The notes under the pieces were generated by a model, which worked only from the letters and a program-made list of their open reading frames with translations, was not told the DNA's origin and searched no databases. Position numbers and translations under genes: made by a program. A stretch of 64,000 bases of DNA from a virus, in IMG/VR virus record IMGVR_UViG_3300010885_043119, positions 1 through 64,000 of that record. One strand, given 5' to 3'. The number at the start of each line of letters is the position of its first letter. The first letter of the stretch is position 1. Below, piece after piece: positions 52,231 to 60,279 of this stretch.

Positions 52231-54426
52231 CTAAACAGACGCAGTGGCAGTCGCTGGAACTTTTACTAACGCCTTAGCTGCTTTTAAAGTCTCATCTGAG
52301 TTAATAATACTTAGATACAGCCCGTCACCAAAACTTGCTCCGTACTTGATAAGGTTGTGACCATATATGCTTATATCTACTGAGTTAGCATTCTCAGTAG
52401 CTCTAAACAAATCTAAGTATTCTTTAGTTTTAACAACAGGAACTCCGTTTACGTCATATCCTACAAATGGAACTGTTATGTCTCCATTTTGTCCATAAGC
52501 ATACTTATGATTTTTAGCTTCAGCTGCTGTTATAGCCTTATTATTGTTACTGTCTCCATACTGTTTGTCATACGGATTTAGATGGCTGTACGATAGACAG
52601 CTTCCCTTAAAAGTAAACTTATGTCTTACTGTTGGTGAAAAAGAACAAGCTGGCCTTTCATTAAAGTACTTTATTCTTTTTACCAAAGACTTAGATATTG
52701 GGCAGGTTGCTGGAATAATTATATTAACAAGAGCCCCTGCAGTAGCCTCTATAATGTACTTAGAAAGTCTATATCTTGTGTATATATCGTAAACTAAGGT
52801 AGACCCTATAGGATTACAAGGAAGCAGTATTACCTTAGCTAAGTTGTAAATTGCATCTTCAGACATAGCAGTGTGCTTTCTAAAGAATCCACAAACTAGA
52901 TCTAAGCTATTAGCATCATCGAGCTTAGCTCTTTCAGGTATATCAGAGATATTACCTGGTACTAAGTTCTCAATATCTTCTACAGCTTCAAGTATAGGAT
53001 TAATATCTTCGTATTTAACAGGAATACCTTGAGCTAGTTTAATCATAAATCGTCTGCCACTAGCTTCTGATATTTTAAAGTAATGCTCTCTAAATCTATC
53101 AGTCTGTCTATGCCTGTCAGCGTACTGGTAATCTTTGTACGTCATGTATGAATTAGGCTGGACTTTAAGAATAGGAGCAATAAGTGTGGTAGTTACAAAT
53201 CCTTTTAAGCCTTCGCTTAAGCCTGCATCTGCCACTCCTGATGTATCTACAGATTCCATAAAAACAGGTACAGATGTTTCTGCACTGTATTTTCTTATTA
53301 CGTCTAGGTTTCTTAAGTTTATAGTGCTTGGTGATACTACTTCAGGGCTGAACATAGTATCATTATTTTGGCAAGCTCTTGACGCGCCTTTTATACGTAT
53401 ACCGCTTTTGCTTACGTTTATGATCTCGTTAAGCATATCTTCTGAGTAAGGCACACTGCCTTGCTCTACAGCAAGAACCGTATCAAAGTGCGGACCAGGC
53501 ATAGCATTGTCTTTATCTTCCATGATTTTATTCATGTGCTTCATAAAAGATATAACTTTCTTTATACGTTCAGCCACATGTTTAGTTCTTTCTAGTCTAC
53601 CTGCTCCTCTATCATAAAGAACTTGAGGTATGTTTGATAAATTATTATGTATGTTCAACGACGTAGTGCTAACTGGCAGCATCTTATGAGCTGAAGAAAG
53701 GTTTAGCCTTCTATAATTTTTAATAATTATAAACATAGCTTCTGCTAATAGTTCAGGAGTTACCTTTGTAAGGTTTGTAAATATTGTATTGAAATCGTAG
53801 TCATCAATATCTGCTTGAATATCGTCATGATTTCCTTTTAAGTCTAATATTGTAGACGTTATTAGTATTGGATATTGCATTCTTATTAAAGCTGCAAGTA
53901 GACTTGCGTCTTTAAACTCTAAGTCTGGAACTTTAAATAACGAATAATTTGAAGACACAGGCGTGTCTCTAGCTTCATCGTATAGAAAAGGAACTAGATC
54001 TTTCTCAAGCCCTGAGTTTACAGAGTCTAAGATAAGCTCTTGCATAGGGTCTTGTGGAAGACTTAGAGTGTATGTTCTATCAATAGGAGCTAGCGCTGCC
54101 GCTACTCTCTTAGCTTCCATAATAATAAATGCAGCTTCTTTTGTACAACTTCGCACTGTTAATTGATTAGGAAACGGCATGCTAACTATTTCTCTAGCAT
54201 CATCTTCATTTATTTTAAAGTATGATCCAAAGCTCAAGCTTAAATACCTTGAGTTATCTTCTGTAACTTCTTCTGGCTTTAGGTGCACTATCTTATTCAA
54301 AAGCTCTAAAGCGCCTTTGTCAACTTTAGTTATTGCTTCAAAATGATAATCAAAATTAGGCAGCTTACCGTATTTTCTAGCTGTTTTCTTATCCAAGTGT
54401 TTGACCAAGTGTTCTCTAGTTTTCAT
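52231..54426 (-). CDS. Large hypothetical protein
   Basis: 731 aa, no recognised domain. Long helical stretches and a mid-region with conserved-looking patches (SGRRFMIKLAQGIPVKYED; CNPIGSTLVYDIYTRYRL). It is the largest gene in the small-gene region. GGAG precedes the ATG. A virion or host-interaction role cannot be inferred. Confidence 0.65.
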   Translation of the reverse strand: MKTREHLVKHLDKKTARKYGKLPNFDYHFEAITKVDKGALELLNKIVHLKPEEVTEDNSRYLSLSFGSYFKINEDDAREIVSMPFPNQLTVRSCTKEAAFIIMEAKRVAAALAPIDRTYTLSLPQDPMQELILDSVNSGLEKDLVPFLYDEARDTPVSSNYSLFKVPDLEFKDASLLAALIRMQYPILITSTILDLKGNHDDIQADIDDYDFNTIFTNLTKVTPELLAEAMFIIIKNYRRLNLSSAHKMLPVSTTSLNIHNNLSNIPQVLYDRGAGRLERTKHVAERIKKVISFMKHMNKIMEDKDNAMPGPHFDTVLAVEQGSVPYSEDMLNEIINVSKSGIRIKGASRACQNNDTMFSPEVVSPSTINLRNLDVIRKYSAETSVPVFMESVDTSGVADAGLSEGLKGFVTTTLIAPILKVQPNSYMTYKDYQYADRHRQTDRFREHYFKISEASGRRFMIKLAQGIPVKYEDINPILEAVEDIENLVPGNISDIPERAKLDDANSLDLVCGFFRKHTAMSEDAIYNLAKVILLPCNPIGSTLVYDIYTRYRLSKYIIEATAGALVNIIIPATCPISKSLVKRIKYFNERPACSFSPTVRHKFTFKGSCLSYSHLNPYDKQYGDSNNNKAITAAEAKNHKYAYGQNGDITVPFVGYDVNGVPVVKTKEYLDLFRATENANSVDISIYGHNLIKYGASFGDGLYLSIINSDETLKAAKALVKVPATATASV

Positions 54427-54428
54427 TG

Positions 54429-54644
54429 TTACTGCTCTCCTTTAAATTTAGCCAACATTTCCTTGTTGAGTTCTTCCATACGGTTTATCATAGCCTGCTC
54501 GTTACCGTCATTGCCTCTGAGGCATATAGTCCAAGTGTACCCTTTGGTATTCTTGGTAAGTTCTACTTTTGATGGATACTCAACTGTCGGATTGTTCGAC
54601 AGTTGAGTCTGCTTGTACATAACGTCTCCATTAATATTGCTCAT
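54429..54644 (-). CDS. Small hypothetical protein
   Basis: 71 aa; GGAG precedes the ATG; strand-rich middle (GYTWTICLRGND) and helical C-terminus. Unrecognised. It is directly upstream of the 731-aa gene. Confidence 0.6.
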   Translation of the reverse strand: MSNINGDVMYKQTQLSNNPTVEYPSKVELTKNTKGYTWTICLRGNDGNEQAMINRMEELNKEMLAKFKGEQ

Positions 54645-55037
54645 TTATTGCTCCTTTGATTTTTGTTTGTTTAACTTATCTTTATTCTGCGCAAACCATG
54701 CTTTCCACATAGTTTGACTGGCACAAGCTCCAGCTCGTGTCTTATCTCCAGGTATCGGACCAAAATCTACTGATCCTAACTTTTTATTGCTGTTTGTTAG
54801 CACAGCCAAAACTATTAGACTTTCCCTGCTTGCCTGTCTAACTAGCTCGCTGTCATCAGCTACTGACTCTATCAGGTCTTCTAGGTATTCATCTCCAAAC
54901 CTTCTAGCAAGTATGCAGCCAGCTGACTTAACTCTGAAGTCAGCTGACTTCATAGCTAGCTCTACCATAGGCTTAGAGTCGGATTTTGATATAGATGCTA
55001 CCTGCATCTGCATGTATCTTATGTCAACCACTGTCAA
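54645..55037 (-). CDS. HEAT-like helical protein, downstream of an in-frame UGA
   Basis: 130 aa from TTG 55037. Helical, HEAT-repeat-like (DSELVRQASRESLIVLAVLT) with a W..WF..NK end. There is no convincing SD near 55037 or the Met at 55013. Upstream in the same frame lie a 23-codon leader, MLTRLILASVVVLFVSAKQS, with GGAGGG SD, then a UGA (55077-55079). The natural protein may be an exported 167-aa product if the UGA is read through, or this gene may carry a nonsense mutation. Confidence 0.5.
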   Translation of the reverse strand: MTVVDIRYMQMQVASISKSDSKPMVELAMKSADFRVKSAGCILARRFGDEYLEDLIESVADDSELVRQASRESLIVLAVLTNSNKKLGSVDFGPIPGDKTRAGACASQTMWKAWFAQNKDKLNKQKSKEQ

Positions 55038-55043
55038 CTTTTT

Positions 55044-55081
55044 ATCAGCCCAACTGGCTGATGACGCTGAGCTGCCTCAGC
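55044..55081 (-). other. Two hairpins around the in-frame UGA
   Basis: Stem 55066-55071 with 55076-55081 contains the UGA (55077-55079). A second stem, 55044-55050 with 55056-55062, follows it in the mRNA. A hairpin directly after a UGA is the position used by SECIS and readthrough elements, but no selenocysteine machinery is seen. Confidence 0.5.
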
Positions 55082-55148
55082 CTGCACTGCTTTGTTTTGC
55101 AGATACAAACAATACAACTACGCTAGCTAGTATCAGTCTAGTCAACAT
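55077..55148 (-). CDS. 23-aa signal-peptide-like leader ORF
   Basis: MLTRLILASVVVLFVSA and a short polar end before UGA. GGAGGG lies 7 bases before the ATG, which is the best SD in the gap. In frame with the 54645-55037 gene. Confidence 0.5.
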   Translation of the reverse strand: MLTRLILASVVVLFVSAKQSSAG

Positions 55149-55165
55149 AACAATACCCTCCAATG

Positions 55166-55195
55166 AATCAGGCGGCCTTAAAGGGCCGCCTGATT
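55166..55195 (+). terminator. Hairpin with plus-strand T tract
   Basis: A 12-bp perfect GC-rich stem, 55166-55177 with 55184-55195, then TTTTAG on the plus strand. There is no plus gene ending here, so it may act instead as a structure between 55232 and the leader ORF on the minus transcript. Confidence 0.5.
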
Positions 55196-55231
55196 TTAGT
55201 TAATGGTTTTACTTTTACTTTAGGTCTACGT

Positions 55232-55894
55232 TTAGTTTTTACTTTTGGCACTACCATCCTCCCATAGCTCGTCATTAAACAGCTCGTCTCCTGTAGCTGC
55301 GTATTTATTAAGCTGTAGCTCTGTTAGTTCTTTGCCAACTAAGCAGCTTCCTACATAATCCAATCCTTCTTCTTTTTCTTTGGTTTTGTATATAAAGCAC
55401 TCTACCCAGTACTTAGGGTCAGGAACTTTCATTCCAAGCCTTTTGAGCTCGTCACTTACCTTTGCTCCGCAGTTTCTGAAGCTAACTATTTTCATAAACC
55501 ATTTTAGTTTAGAAGATTCTACTAGAACTAACTTATGGTAAGTTCCAGTTGGAATGCTTTTTAATATTCTTCCAAGCATCATGTTTGGAATGGTTGTCTC
55601 TACTTCGTACTTGGCTTCTTTAAAAGCTTCGTCAGTGGAGACGTCTCCATCTCCTGAATACTCTAGAACGTTATCGTATTCGTCAGCGGCTGAATCTACC
55701 GACTTGTATATTGGGCTATTGAACGCCTCTAGCATACCTAGCGCTTCTTCCTTTGATGTAGGAGCGCCATCTTCTGCAGCTGCAACTTCGCCATTATCTA
55801 ACCTGTGAATAGCTAGCGTGTTTCCCACGTCGCCAGGTCTACCACCTCTATCTGATTCATAGTACTCTACTACCACGTACTTTAGTTCGCTCAT
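55232..55894 (-). CDS. Hypothetical protein
   Basis: 220 aa; AAGGAG precedes ATG 55894. Acidic, mixed alpha/beta. A palindrome copy (55637-55648) is embedded, read as G-D-V-S-T. Confidence 0.6.
   Translation of the reverse strand: MSELKYVVVEYYESDRGGRPGDVGNTLAIHRLDNGEVAAAEDGAPTSKEEALGMLEAFNSPIYKSVDSAADEYDNVLEYSGDGDVSTDEAFKEAKYEVETTIPNMMLGRILKSIPTGTYHKLVLVESSKLKWFMKIVSFRNCGAKVSDELKRLGMKVPDPKYWVECFIYKTKEKEEGLDYVGSCLVGKELTELQLNKYAATGDELFNDELWEDGSAKSKN
55637..55648. repeat. Dispersed palindrome GGAGACGTCTCC, copy 7
   Basis: Perfect copy, in a third reading frame compared with other copies (G-D-V-S). Confidence 0.9.
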
Positions 55895-55913
55895 TAGATC
55901 TCCTTGGTTAGTT

Positions 55914-56240
55914 TTAAACATCATCTCTACAACCAGCGTTGTAGCTGTTATCGTCGTCATTCAATCCAAAGCTTTCAAGGTGTTCAAGGTCGTATAAGTC
56001 CCTTTCATACGAGCTAGGCTTACGCTTTTTACGTATTTTACCTTTAGGAGCATCAGGCGCAGTCCTTGGTCTGCTACTTCTTTTATACTCGTGCATTGTT
56101 AGAGACTCATTCTTGTAATGCTCCTTAGACTTATCACATACATCTGTATGAAAGGATACGCCATCCTTGTTGTATACTCTTCCATTAGATATTTTGAAAA
56201 GAGTATCGGCTCCGCAGAACTTACACTTAGTCTCTTCCAT
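55914..56240 (-). CDS. Small zinc-finger protein
   Basis: 108 aa; CKFCGADTLF and HTDVCDKSKEH give a CxxC...H..C site. Basic middle (PDAPKGKIRKKRKPSSYER). AAAGGG precedes the ATG. Confidence 0.6.
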   Translation of the reverse strand: MEETKCKFCGADTLFKISNGRVYNKDGVSFHTDVCDKSKEHYKNESLTMHEYKRSSRPRTAPDAPKGKIRKKRKPSSYERDLYDLEHLESFGLNDDDNSYNAGCRDDV

Positions 56241-56242
56241 GT

Positions 56243-56518
56243 TTATTCCCTTTCTTTAATATCATTCCTTTGTTTCAATATCTCTTTACTTAAGTCTTGT
56301 CTATCTAGTTCGTTTTTAATTATTTCAGACTTTGTTTTATCTAATATTTTTTTAATGTCTGCGTATTTTGGGTCATGAATCATTCTAAGAAAGCTTTGAT
56401 AATCTGGGCACTCTATTGCTTTTCTATCTTTCTTTATGATCTCCATTATCATGTCTAGAACTTTTAAACTGTCTGAAGCAGCCTTAGCCACTATTTCATC
56501 TTTGTAAGGGTCTTCCAT
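56243..56518 (-). CDS. Small helical protein
   Basis: 91 aa, charged helix. AGGAG precedes the ATG. Unrecognised. Confidence 0.55.
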   Translation of the reverse strand: MEDPYKDEIVAKAASDSLKVLDMIMEIIKKDRKAIECPDYQSFLRMIHDPKYADIKKILDKTKSEIIKNELDRQDLSKEILKQRNDIKERE

Positions 56519-56534
56519 GTAACTCTCCTATTGT

Positions 56535-56999
56535 TTACAAGAACCAATCAGGTTTACTGCGTTTTTTCCAAGAAGCCAAGTGGCTTTTACCTTTAACGTA
56601 GTACAGTCTGTAAGCTGCAATAGCGCATTCACCTTTGTATTCTATTGGCATAGCTTGAGCAAAGCTAGTTAACGAACCTGAAGGTATGCTACTATGTTTC
56701 TCATAGCAGCTAAGTATTACTTTCTCTGAAGCATGTTCTCTTCCGTATCTATAAGTGTATTCAGAGCATAACTCTATACCCAGTCTGCACAGCCACTCAA
56801 AGTTATCCCTAGTAGCTGCAGCCCACAGCGTGCATGGGTGCTTAACGTGAGCCGGCTTGTATGCTACGTCATTGCAGCCATTTAGGATTAAAGCCGTGCA
56901 TAGCATTTGGGCCGACTCTAACGGCATCTTTACAACATGCCTGTCTACGTGCCATTCAGCCGCTTCCCTGACGTTTTCTGAAAGCACGAAGATGTTCAT
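56535..56999 (-). CDS. Pyr_excise-type protein (T4 endonuclease V-related family)
   Basis: 154 aa. MNIFVLSENVREAAEWHVDR, HVVKMPLESAQMLCTALI, HPCTLWAAATRDNFEWL, and FAQAMPIEYKG match the Pyr_excise (PF03013-like) pattern of pyrimidine dimer glycosylase relatives common in phages. GGAGG precedes the ATG. The glycosylase activity of this subgroup is not assured. Confidence 0.75.
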   Translation of the reverse strand: MNIFVLSENVREAAEWHVDRHVVKMPLESAQMLCTALILNGCNDVAYKPAHVKHPCTLWAAATRDNFEWLCRLGIELCSEYTYRYGREHASEKVILSCYEKHSSIPSGSLTSFAQAMPIEYKGECAIAAYRLYYVKGKSHLASWKKRSKPDWFL

Positions 57000-57012
57000 G
57001 CTTACCTCCCTG

Positions 57013-57321
57013 TTACAATAATTTATCTATGTAGTTTACAGCTTCTTCTTTAATCTTATCCATAGTTGTAACGCCTTTAATAAGGTCATCTTCAAATGCT
57101 CGTTCATACCCATCGGATCTAGTCCAACCGACACAAACAATACGATTCTTTTTTAATCCATCTAGTTGATATAATTGAACGGCACGGCCTGCTCCATAAA
57201 CACCTATATTCATTTCTTTTAAAATAAAAGTGTGACCTTTGCGTTCAAACTTTGTTTCAAAAGACGAAAGCTTTGTGTATATGGGTTTTTCTTGTTTATC
57301 AGCTTTTAGTATGCGTGTCAT
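57013..57321 (-). CDS. Small hypothetical protein
   Basis: 102 aa, beta-rich (KGHTFILKEMNIGVYG). Weak SD (AGAGAAG). Overlaps 57318 by 4 bp. Confidence 0.55.
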   Translation of the reverse strand: MTRILKADKQEKPIYTKLSSFETKFERKGHTFILKEMNIGVYGAGRAVQLYQLDGLKKNRIVCVGWTRSDGYERAFEDDLIKGVTTMDKIKEEAVNYIDKLL

Positions 57322-57557
57322 TGCTTCTCTACCTTTATGTTTAGTTGTTTCCCAATTTCAAGAACTTTTTGAAACATATCAGCTTGTGCTTCTTCTCCAT
57401 AAGAGTCGGTTGGCATTGAGTCTATTAATATTAACTTGTCTCCTTGTTTTACAAAGGTTTGACCAGTCATAGGAATTACCCAAGAGCCACCTTCCTTTAG
57501 CATAGCTATGACGTTACGAGTCCACTCTATATCTGAAGGCCTAGGGTTCCATGTCAT
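57318..57557 (-). CDS. Small hypothetical protein
   Basis: 79 aa. Unrecognised; 4-bp overlap with the neighbours at both ends implies coupling. Confidence 0.55.
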   Translation of the reverse strand: MTWNPRPSDIEWTRNVIAMLKEGGSWVIPMTGQTFVKQGDKLILIDSMPTDSYGEEAQADMFQKVLEIGKQLNIKVEKQ

Positions 57558-57871
57558 AAACAGTCACCCCCTATAAATCCCCATAAACGAGCTGCTACAG
57601 ATAGAACTTCTATGGTTTTATCAACTACATAGTGCGTCCTATCATCTGGGCATTCGTGTATTATTCTAAATGTAAACTTGTATGTGTTTAGTGCTATGCA
57701 CTCTAGTTTTACAGCTTCTAACTCAAGGTTTAATTCACCAGTATTAGGTATGCCTGTATGACGGCATGCGCCCTTCAAGAACAGGGTGAGCAGCTTTTCG
57801 AACGGCATGTTGTTAAGAGTAGCGTCTAAATAAGACAATACCTTAGCAGGAACTTCTATGCTTTTACTCAT
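57554..57871 (-). CDS. Small hypothetical protein
   Basis: 105 aa from the third of three consecutive ATGs (57871), which has AAGGA at normal spacing. Beta-rich (LEAVKLECIALNTYKFTFRI). The first ATG, at 57877, overlaps the previous gene. Confidence 0.55.
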   Translation of the reverse strand: MSKSIEVPAKVLSYLDATLNNMPFEKLLTLFLKGACRHTGIPNTGELNLELEAVKLECIALNTYKFTFRIIHECPDDRTHYVVDKTIEVLSVAARLWGFIGGDCL

Positions 57872-58022
57872 CATCATCTTCCTTTATAGGTTTAAAGTTT
57901 CCAACTTTATTAATATGCTTATCTAGGCATTTTGCGCAGAGCCTGTCTGCGTAAGATGCTAGGTGGTGGTATTTCTTAACAATTTTATTGCACTTGGGAC
58001 ATTTACATTTTATAGTTTTCAA
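57864..58022 (-). CDS. 52-aa zinc-ribbon protein with TTG start
   Basis: TTG 58022 is preceded by AGGAG at six bases. KTIKCKCPKCNKIVKK and LCAKCLDKHI give a CxC..C...C..C zinc ribbon. The frame continues upstream to 58136 with no SD, overlapping the 58033 gene; the short form is preferred. Confidence 0.6.
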   Translation of the reverse strand: MKTIKCKCPKCNKIVKKYHHLASYADRLCAKCLDKHINKVGNFKPIKEDDDE

Positions 58023-58032
58023 TTTTAATCTC

Positions 58033-58401
58033 CTATAGTGCGTAAAAAGAGTTAGTAACAAGATCTTTAGATACTTTACAAATAAGGCTAGATCGCTCAT
58101 TATCGTCAAGTTCTGCGGCTGTGCACGCTGCATCAACTTTACACTTTATAATATTACAAGCTTTCTCAAACGGCTCTAAAATGTCATTCTTGCGGGACCT
58201 CGCTGATTTACCATGCGATCCCTCCATCGCAGATACAACTTGTAAAACTAACCCAAGATGCCGCCTGTCGAGGTCGTTGACCGCTAGGATTAGCATTTGT
58301 TTTGCTTGAAGACTTTCGCTTAATGCGCTATCCCCAAATGCTTTTAGTTTTGATGAAAGACTCTTAGATATTCTAAATATAACATGAGTGCTTGCTGACA
58401 T
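58033..58401 (-). CDS. RHH-like small protein
   Basis: 122 aa. VIFRISKSLSSKLKAFGDSA then ESLQAKQMLILAVNDLDRRH resembles a strand-helix-helix DNA-binding region. It is similar to the 59354 and 59696 proteins (AK..L.LA...D.R). AAAGGA precedes the ATG and a structured RNA lies 20 bp upstream. Confidence 0.5.
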   Translation of the reverse strand: MSASTHVIFRISKSLSSKLKAFGDSALSESLQAKQMLILAVNDLDRRHLGLVLQVVSAMEGSHGKSARSRKNDILEPFEKACNIIKCKVDAACTAAELDDNERSSLICKVSKDLVTNSFYAL

Positions 58402-58423
58402 TTTGTTGTTCCTTTATCTAAAT

Positions 58424-58488
58424 GTTTGGGGTGCCCGTAGACCCTATCTACGGGCTGCCCTTATCTCACCAAGGGCTTATCCCCAAAC
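58424..58488 (-). ncRNA. Three-way-junction structured RNA element
   Basis: Three perfect stems: P1 58424-58431 with 58481-58488 (8 bp); P2 58433-58441 with 58447-58455 (9 bp, loop 5); P3 58457-58462 with 58471-58476 (6 bp, loop 8). Junction strands are 1, 1 and 4 bases. It lies in the leader of 58033-58401, about 20 bases before the SD. No known riboswitch consensus was recognised. Confidence 0.7.
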
Positions 58489-58521
58489 TAACGTGAAGGG
58501 CTCGGTAACCCCTTCACGTTA
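58489..58521 (-). other. 12-bp hairpin abutting the three-way junction
   Basis: 58489-58500 pairs with 58510-58521 with a 9-base loop, overlapping the stop codon of 58519-58953. There is no T tract on either side, so it is not a plain terminator. Could be an RNase III or regulatory site. Confidence 0.6.
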
Positions 58522-58953
58522 TTCCTTATCGCCTGGCCTCAACCAAGCTAATCTTTGAGATCCATTTACCATGGCTCTCATATCTTTAACGTCAGGGTGC
58601 TTCATAACTTCTGTAGTCTTATAAGCTACAGAGATAGAGAAGTCTGTAATCTCTATTGGATCGTTACCGAATGGAAGTCGTTTGTTACACATGGATACCA
58701 TGTGTACTAGTGCTCCCATAAGCTCGTCATAGTCGAATTTATTATAGATGTACTTACCGTCTTTTTTTGTTTTAATTTTATTAGCGTCTATATGTAACTC
58801 TTTTCTAACTATTTTTCCGTTTTTGTTACCTTCTATTTCTACTATGTCTCTGCCAAATTTTAGGTAAAGTGGGTTACCTGAGATTGGCACTTTTATTTTC
58901 TTAACTGCCTTAACTTTGTTTTTAGCTTTTACCTTAACTGATTTGCTTTTCAT
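58519..58953 (-). CDS. Hypothetical protein with basic N-terminus
   Basis: 144 aa. Lys-rich N-terminal 25 residues (KSKSVKVKAKNKVKAVKKIK), then a compact domain. AAAGGA precedes the ATG. Unrecognised. Confidence 0.6.
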   Translation of the reverse strand: MKSKSVKVKAKNKVKAVKKIKVPISGNPLYLKFGRDIVEIEGNKNGKIVRKELHIDANKIKTKKDGKYIYNKFDYDELMGALVHMVSMCNKRLPFGNDPIEITDFSISVAYKTTEVMKHPDVKDMRAMVNGSQRLAWLRPGDKE

Positions 58954-58969
58954 GTTACGTTCCTTTTTG

Positions 58970-59134
58970 TTATTCTTTAACTTTTTCTTTGAACTCTCTC
59001 TCAGCCTGCTCAGACACTACACTACGGATGTAGTCTCCCCACCGAACTCCTTTGTTGGCAGCAGCGAAAACAATCTTTGCATACTGATCATGTGAAAACA
59101 TAATCTTTACTAGTTTTTTATCATCTGAACTCAT
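58970..59134 (-). CDS. 54-aa RHH-like protein
   Basis: MSSDDKKLVKIMFSHDQYAK, then WGDYIRSVVSEQAEREFKEK. AAAGGAG precedes the ATG at 7 bases. Short strand plus two helices suggests a ribbon-helix-helix. Confidence 0.65.
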   Translation of the reverse strand: MSSDDKKLVKIMFSHDQYAKIVFAAANKGVRWGDYIRSVVSEQAEREFKEKVKE

Positions 59135-59173
59135 TTTTATTCTCCTTTTAATTTAATTAATGTTACTGTACTG

Positions 59174-59338
59174 TTACTTTGCTCTAACTGCATGGTTTGT
59201 ATTATCTTCTATTATTTGTATTCCCCGCTCCTTAGCGAGTTTGTCTATGCCTGCTCTATTAGCTGCTTTAGCTGCAGCTGTATCTTTTTTATTTGTTTTT
59301 ATTGTTAACTTTACTAAATCTTTTGGCATTATAAACAT
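59174..59338 (-). CDS. 54-aa basic protein
   Basis: Begins MFIMPKDLVKLTIKTNKKDT, then Ala/Lys-rich helix (AAKAANRAGIDKLAKERG). SD GGAAAG. Starts at 59338 or 59329. Unrecognised. Confidence 0.55.
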   Translation of the reverse strand: MFIMPKDLVKLTIKTNKKDTAAAKAANRAGIDKLAKERGIQIIEDNTNHAVRAK

Positions 59339-59353
59339 TAGGACTTTCCTTTC

Positions 59354-59680
59354 TTATTCTCTAGATCTGATGTACCTATCTGTTTCTACTTGTATCGCTT
59401 CGTGCACTTTATTAAAATCTGCGACCCTAACATCGTCAAAATGTCCTTTTAAAAATGAACCCATATGATTAGCGCATTCTTCGAAAGTATTAATGTTTTT
59501 ATTGGCTTTTGCCATATAGTATATGGCTCCATAGCACCTTATGTCTATGAAGTTTAAGCTTAGAGCTAGTATGTTCTTAGCTACTTGGTTTACAGATATA
59601 TCCCACTTCTTAGCTATTATTTCTAATTCTACTAACATTGTTGAAGCAGGTTTAAATTGTACATGCCCAGTTGTCTTCAT
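59354..59680 (-). CDS. RHH-like protein
   Basis: 108 aa from ATG 59680, which has AAAGG at six bases; the frame at 59686 would be TTG. VQFKPASTMLVELEIIAKKW, then VNQVAKNILALSLNFIDIRC is similar to the 58033 and 59696 proteins. DNA-binding is inferred. Confidence 0.5.
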   Translation of the reverse strand: MKTTGHVQFKPASTMLVELEIIAKKWDISVNQVAKNILALSLNFIDIRCYGAIYYMAKANKNINTFEECANHMGSFLKGHFDDVRVADFNKVHEAIQVETDRYIRSRE

Positions 59681-59695
59681 TTTCAACCTTTCTTA

Positions 59696-60181
59696 TTATT
59701 CTGAGAGGTCTACTGTAAACGACAATTTACTTGCTGGTTCGTTAGCTTTTGCGATAGTGATTAAGCGATCTTGTGCTTCGCTAATTCCCATAAATTGTAG
59801 TTCAAAGTCTTTGACGTCATCTCCGTGCTCTTTGCACGCTGAGCGTACAATACTGAAAATAAGTCCGCACCTTTGGTCTTCGCTGTGCACTTTAACGCCC
59901 CCACTTTCAAACATTTTAATAGTATCTTGAATTCGTTTACAGCACCCTTCAAAGAAGTCGGCGGATTTAAGACTGGGGACTATTCCATAAGATCGTATTA
60001 AGCTTTCTGTCATCTTTGAAATAAAACTTAAATATCTACAATCCATGTCATACATTGACAATATTGCTAATCTTTTAGCAACTAAAGATTCAGAAATTCC
60101 TAATTTATCAGCAAGATTTTCGAGCGCTTTATTAGTCGTTATGCTAGTTCGATAATTCATCTGCTTCCGTAGTGTAGCCAT
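59696..60181 (-). CDS. RHH-like protein
   Basis: 161 aa from ATG 60181 (AAGGAG SD). TSITTNKALENLADKLGISE then LVAKRLAILSMYDMDCRYLS parallels the other two. The longer frame to 60232 crosses the terminator at 60215-60245. Confidence 0.5.
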   Translation of the reverse strand: MATLRKQMNYRTSITTNKALENLADKLGISESLVAKRLAILSMYDMDCRYLSFISKMTESLIRSYGIVPSLKSADFFEGCCKRIQDTIKMFESGGVKVHSEDQRCGLIFSIVRSACKEHGDDVKDFELQFMGISEAQDRLITIAKANEPASKLSFTVDLSE

Positions 60182-60214
60182 AAATATTTCTCCTTCTAAA
60201 TACCTGTAGATACG

Positions 60215-60245
60215 AAAAAAGCCGTGACTCAACGAGAGCCACGGC
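60215..60245 (-). terminator. Intrinsic terminator
   Basis: A 9-bp stem (60221-60229 with 60237-60245, one wobble), 7-base loop, then six T on the minus strand. It ends the 60280-61071 operon. Confidence 0.85.
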
Positions 60246-60279
60246 GCATGTCCTGATTGTTACCCACCTAAGATTTCAA

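Noticed and set aside
55077-55079. Genome-wide UGA recoding to Trp or selenocysteine
   Set aside because: UGA ends many genes in the window in coupled overlaps, and no selenocysteine genes are seen. Any recoding would be local.
58424-58488. Hammerhead ribozyme or purine riboswitch
   Set aside because: The three-way junction strands (1, 1 and 4 bases) lack the CUGAUGA/GAAA core of a hammerhead, and the junction is too short for a purine riboswitch.
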